Below, one piece after another: positions 63,500 through 64,000 of a DNA stretch of 64,000 nt; position 1 is the stretch's first letter; the number at the start of each line of letters is the position of its first letter. The notes under the pieces were generated by a model. The model did no database searches, had not been told where the DNA came from, and saw nothing but the letters and a program-made list of their open reading frames with translations. The position numbers and the translations under genes were made by a program. Origin of the DNA: Sarcophilus harrisii (lineage: Eukaryota; Chordata; Mammalia; Dasyuromorphia; Dasyuridae); NCBI RefSeq assembly GCF_902635505.1, contig NC_045428.1, positions 227,246,107 through 227,310,106 of the forward strand, given 5' to 3'.

Positions 63500-64000
63500 C
63501 TGGAAAAGGAAATTACAGTAATGGAATGTCACAAAGCCGGCACTGAAGAAGGTAAATGTTTTATATATTACCAAAACCTCCAATTTAAGACCTGCTGGCA
63601 GAGAGAAGTTTAGTAGGAATTATTATTCCTGGAAACGACTTTATGGTATTAGGACCAAAAGTTCATTTGCCAATTCAGATCATGGTTTCTTTCCCCTGCC
63701 ATTGAGGGTAAATGGCAAACCTACAATTAGCCTGAAAGTCCATCTCTTTCCAATAATGATAATAACAACAGTGATAATACTATCTAGGTACTTTTCATCT
63801 GAGAACTTCAAAATAATTTACAAATACTGATCTTTCTTTTATATGCACAAAACATGAATAGTAAGCAGAGTAATCATAATATTAAAATACTTTATTCCAG
63901 GGTGATTTAAAAAATTAGTTTTATCAAATATTATGACAAAGTTCTCATTTAAAAATTAGGTAAGCTGAGTTCCAAAGTACTCTGTGAGACATAAAGCTAC
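63500..64000 (-). other. AFF2: Start of the next AFF2 intron (truncated by window)
   Basis: Only 501 bp is visible. A MIR remnant at about 63745-63840 (GTACTTTTCATCTGAGAACT) is the sole repeat recognised. Confidence 0.65.

Overview
This is vertebrate nuclear DNA, almost certainly from a marsupial. The repeat load shows this: L1 3' ends of the Australian-marsupial type, tRNA-derived SINEs of the WALLSI/MAR1 kind, THER1/MIR, L2, an L3/CR1-like fragment and an RTE-like fragment. I cannot name the species. It is low-GC, repeat-rich sequence with no bacterial, plasmid or CRISPR content.

The only protein-coding gene I can support is the 3' part of AFF2 (FMR2) on the minus strand. Nine exons run from 63499 down to 25635. 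They join in phase with canonical GT/AG sites and give 363 codons ending in TAG. They encode part of the low-complexity region and the C-terminal homology domain of the AF4/FMR2 family. The stop is followed by about 9.3 kb of sequence poor in interspersed repeats, down to an AATAAA at 16342-16337, which I read as the AFF2 3' UTR. Its length agrees with my memory of the very long human AFF2 3' UTR. AFF2 is X-linked in humans, so this is probably X-chromosome sequence.

Layout. 1-16.3 kb: intergenic DNA downstream of AFF2, packed with repeats. It has three long polypurine tracts in the first 4 kb, an L1 interrupted by a younger L1 and a solo LTR, two minus-strand L2 copies, SINEs, and a solo LTR with a perfect 6-bp target duplication inside a SINE tail. 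16.3-25.6 kb: AFF2 3' UTR. 25.6-63.5 kb: AFF2 exons and introns. The introns hold an inverted duplication (26.2/26.6 kb), L2 and MIR remnants, a young L1 tail (45.0-45.5 kb), a nested old L1 (about 45.85-49.9 kb), and hAT-type elements sitting inside other repeats. 63.5-64.0 kb: the next AFF2 intron.

I found no convincing new biological system. The observations most worth a second look are the inverted repeat at 26.2/26.7 kb, whose six differences are all transitions; the long, repeat-poor 3' UTR; an AFF2 splice acceptor made of 25 consecutive T residues; the clustered polypurine tracts; and several well-dated nested insertions.
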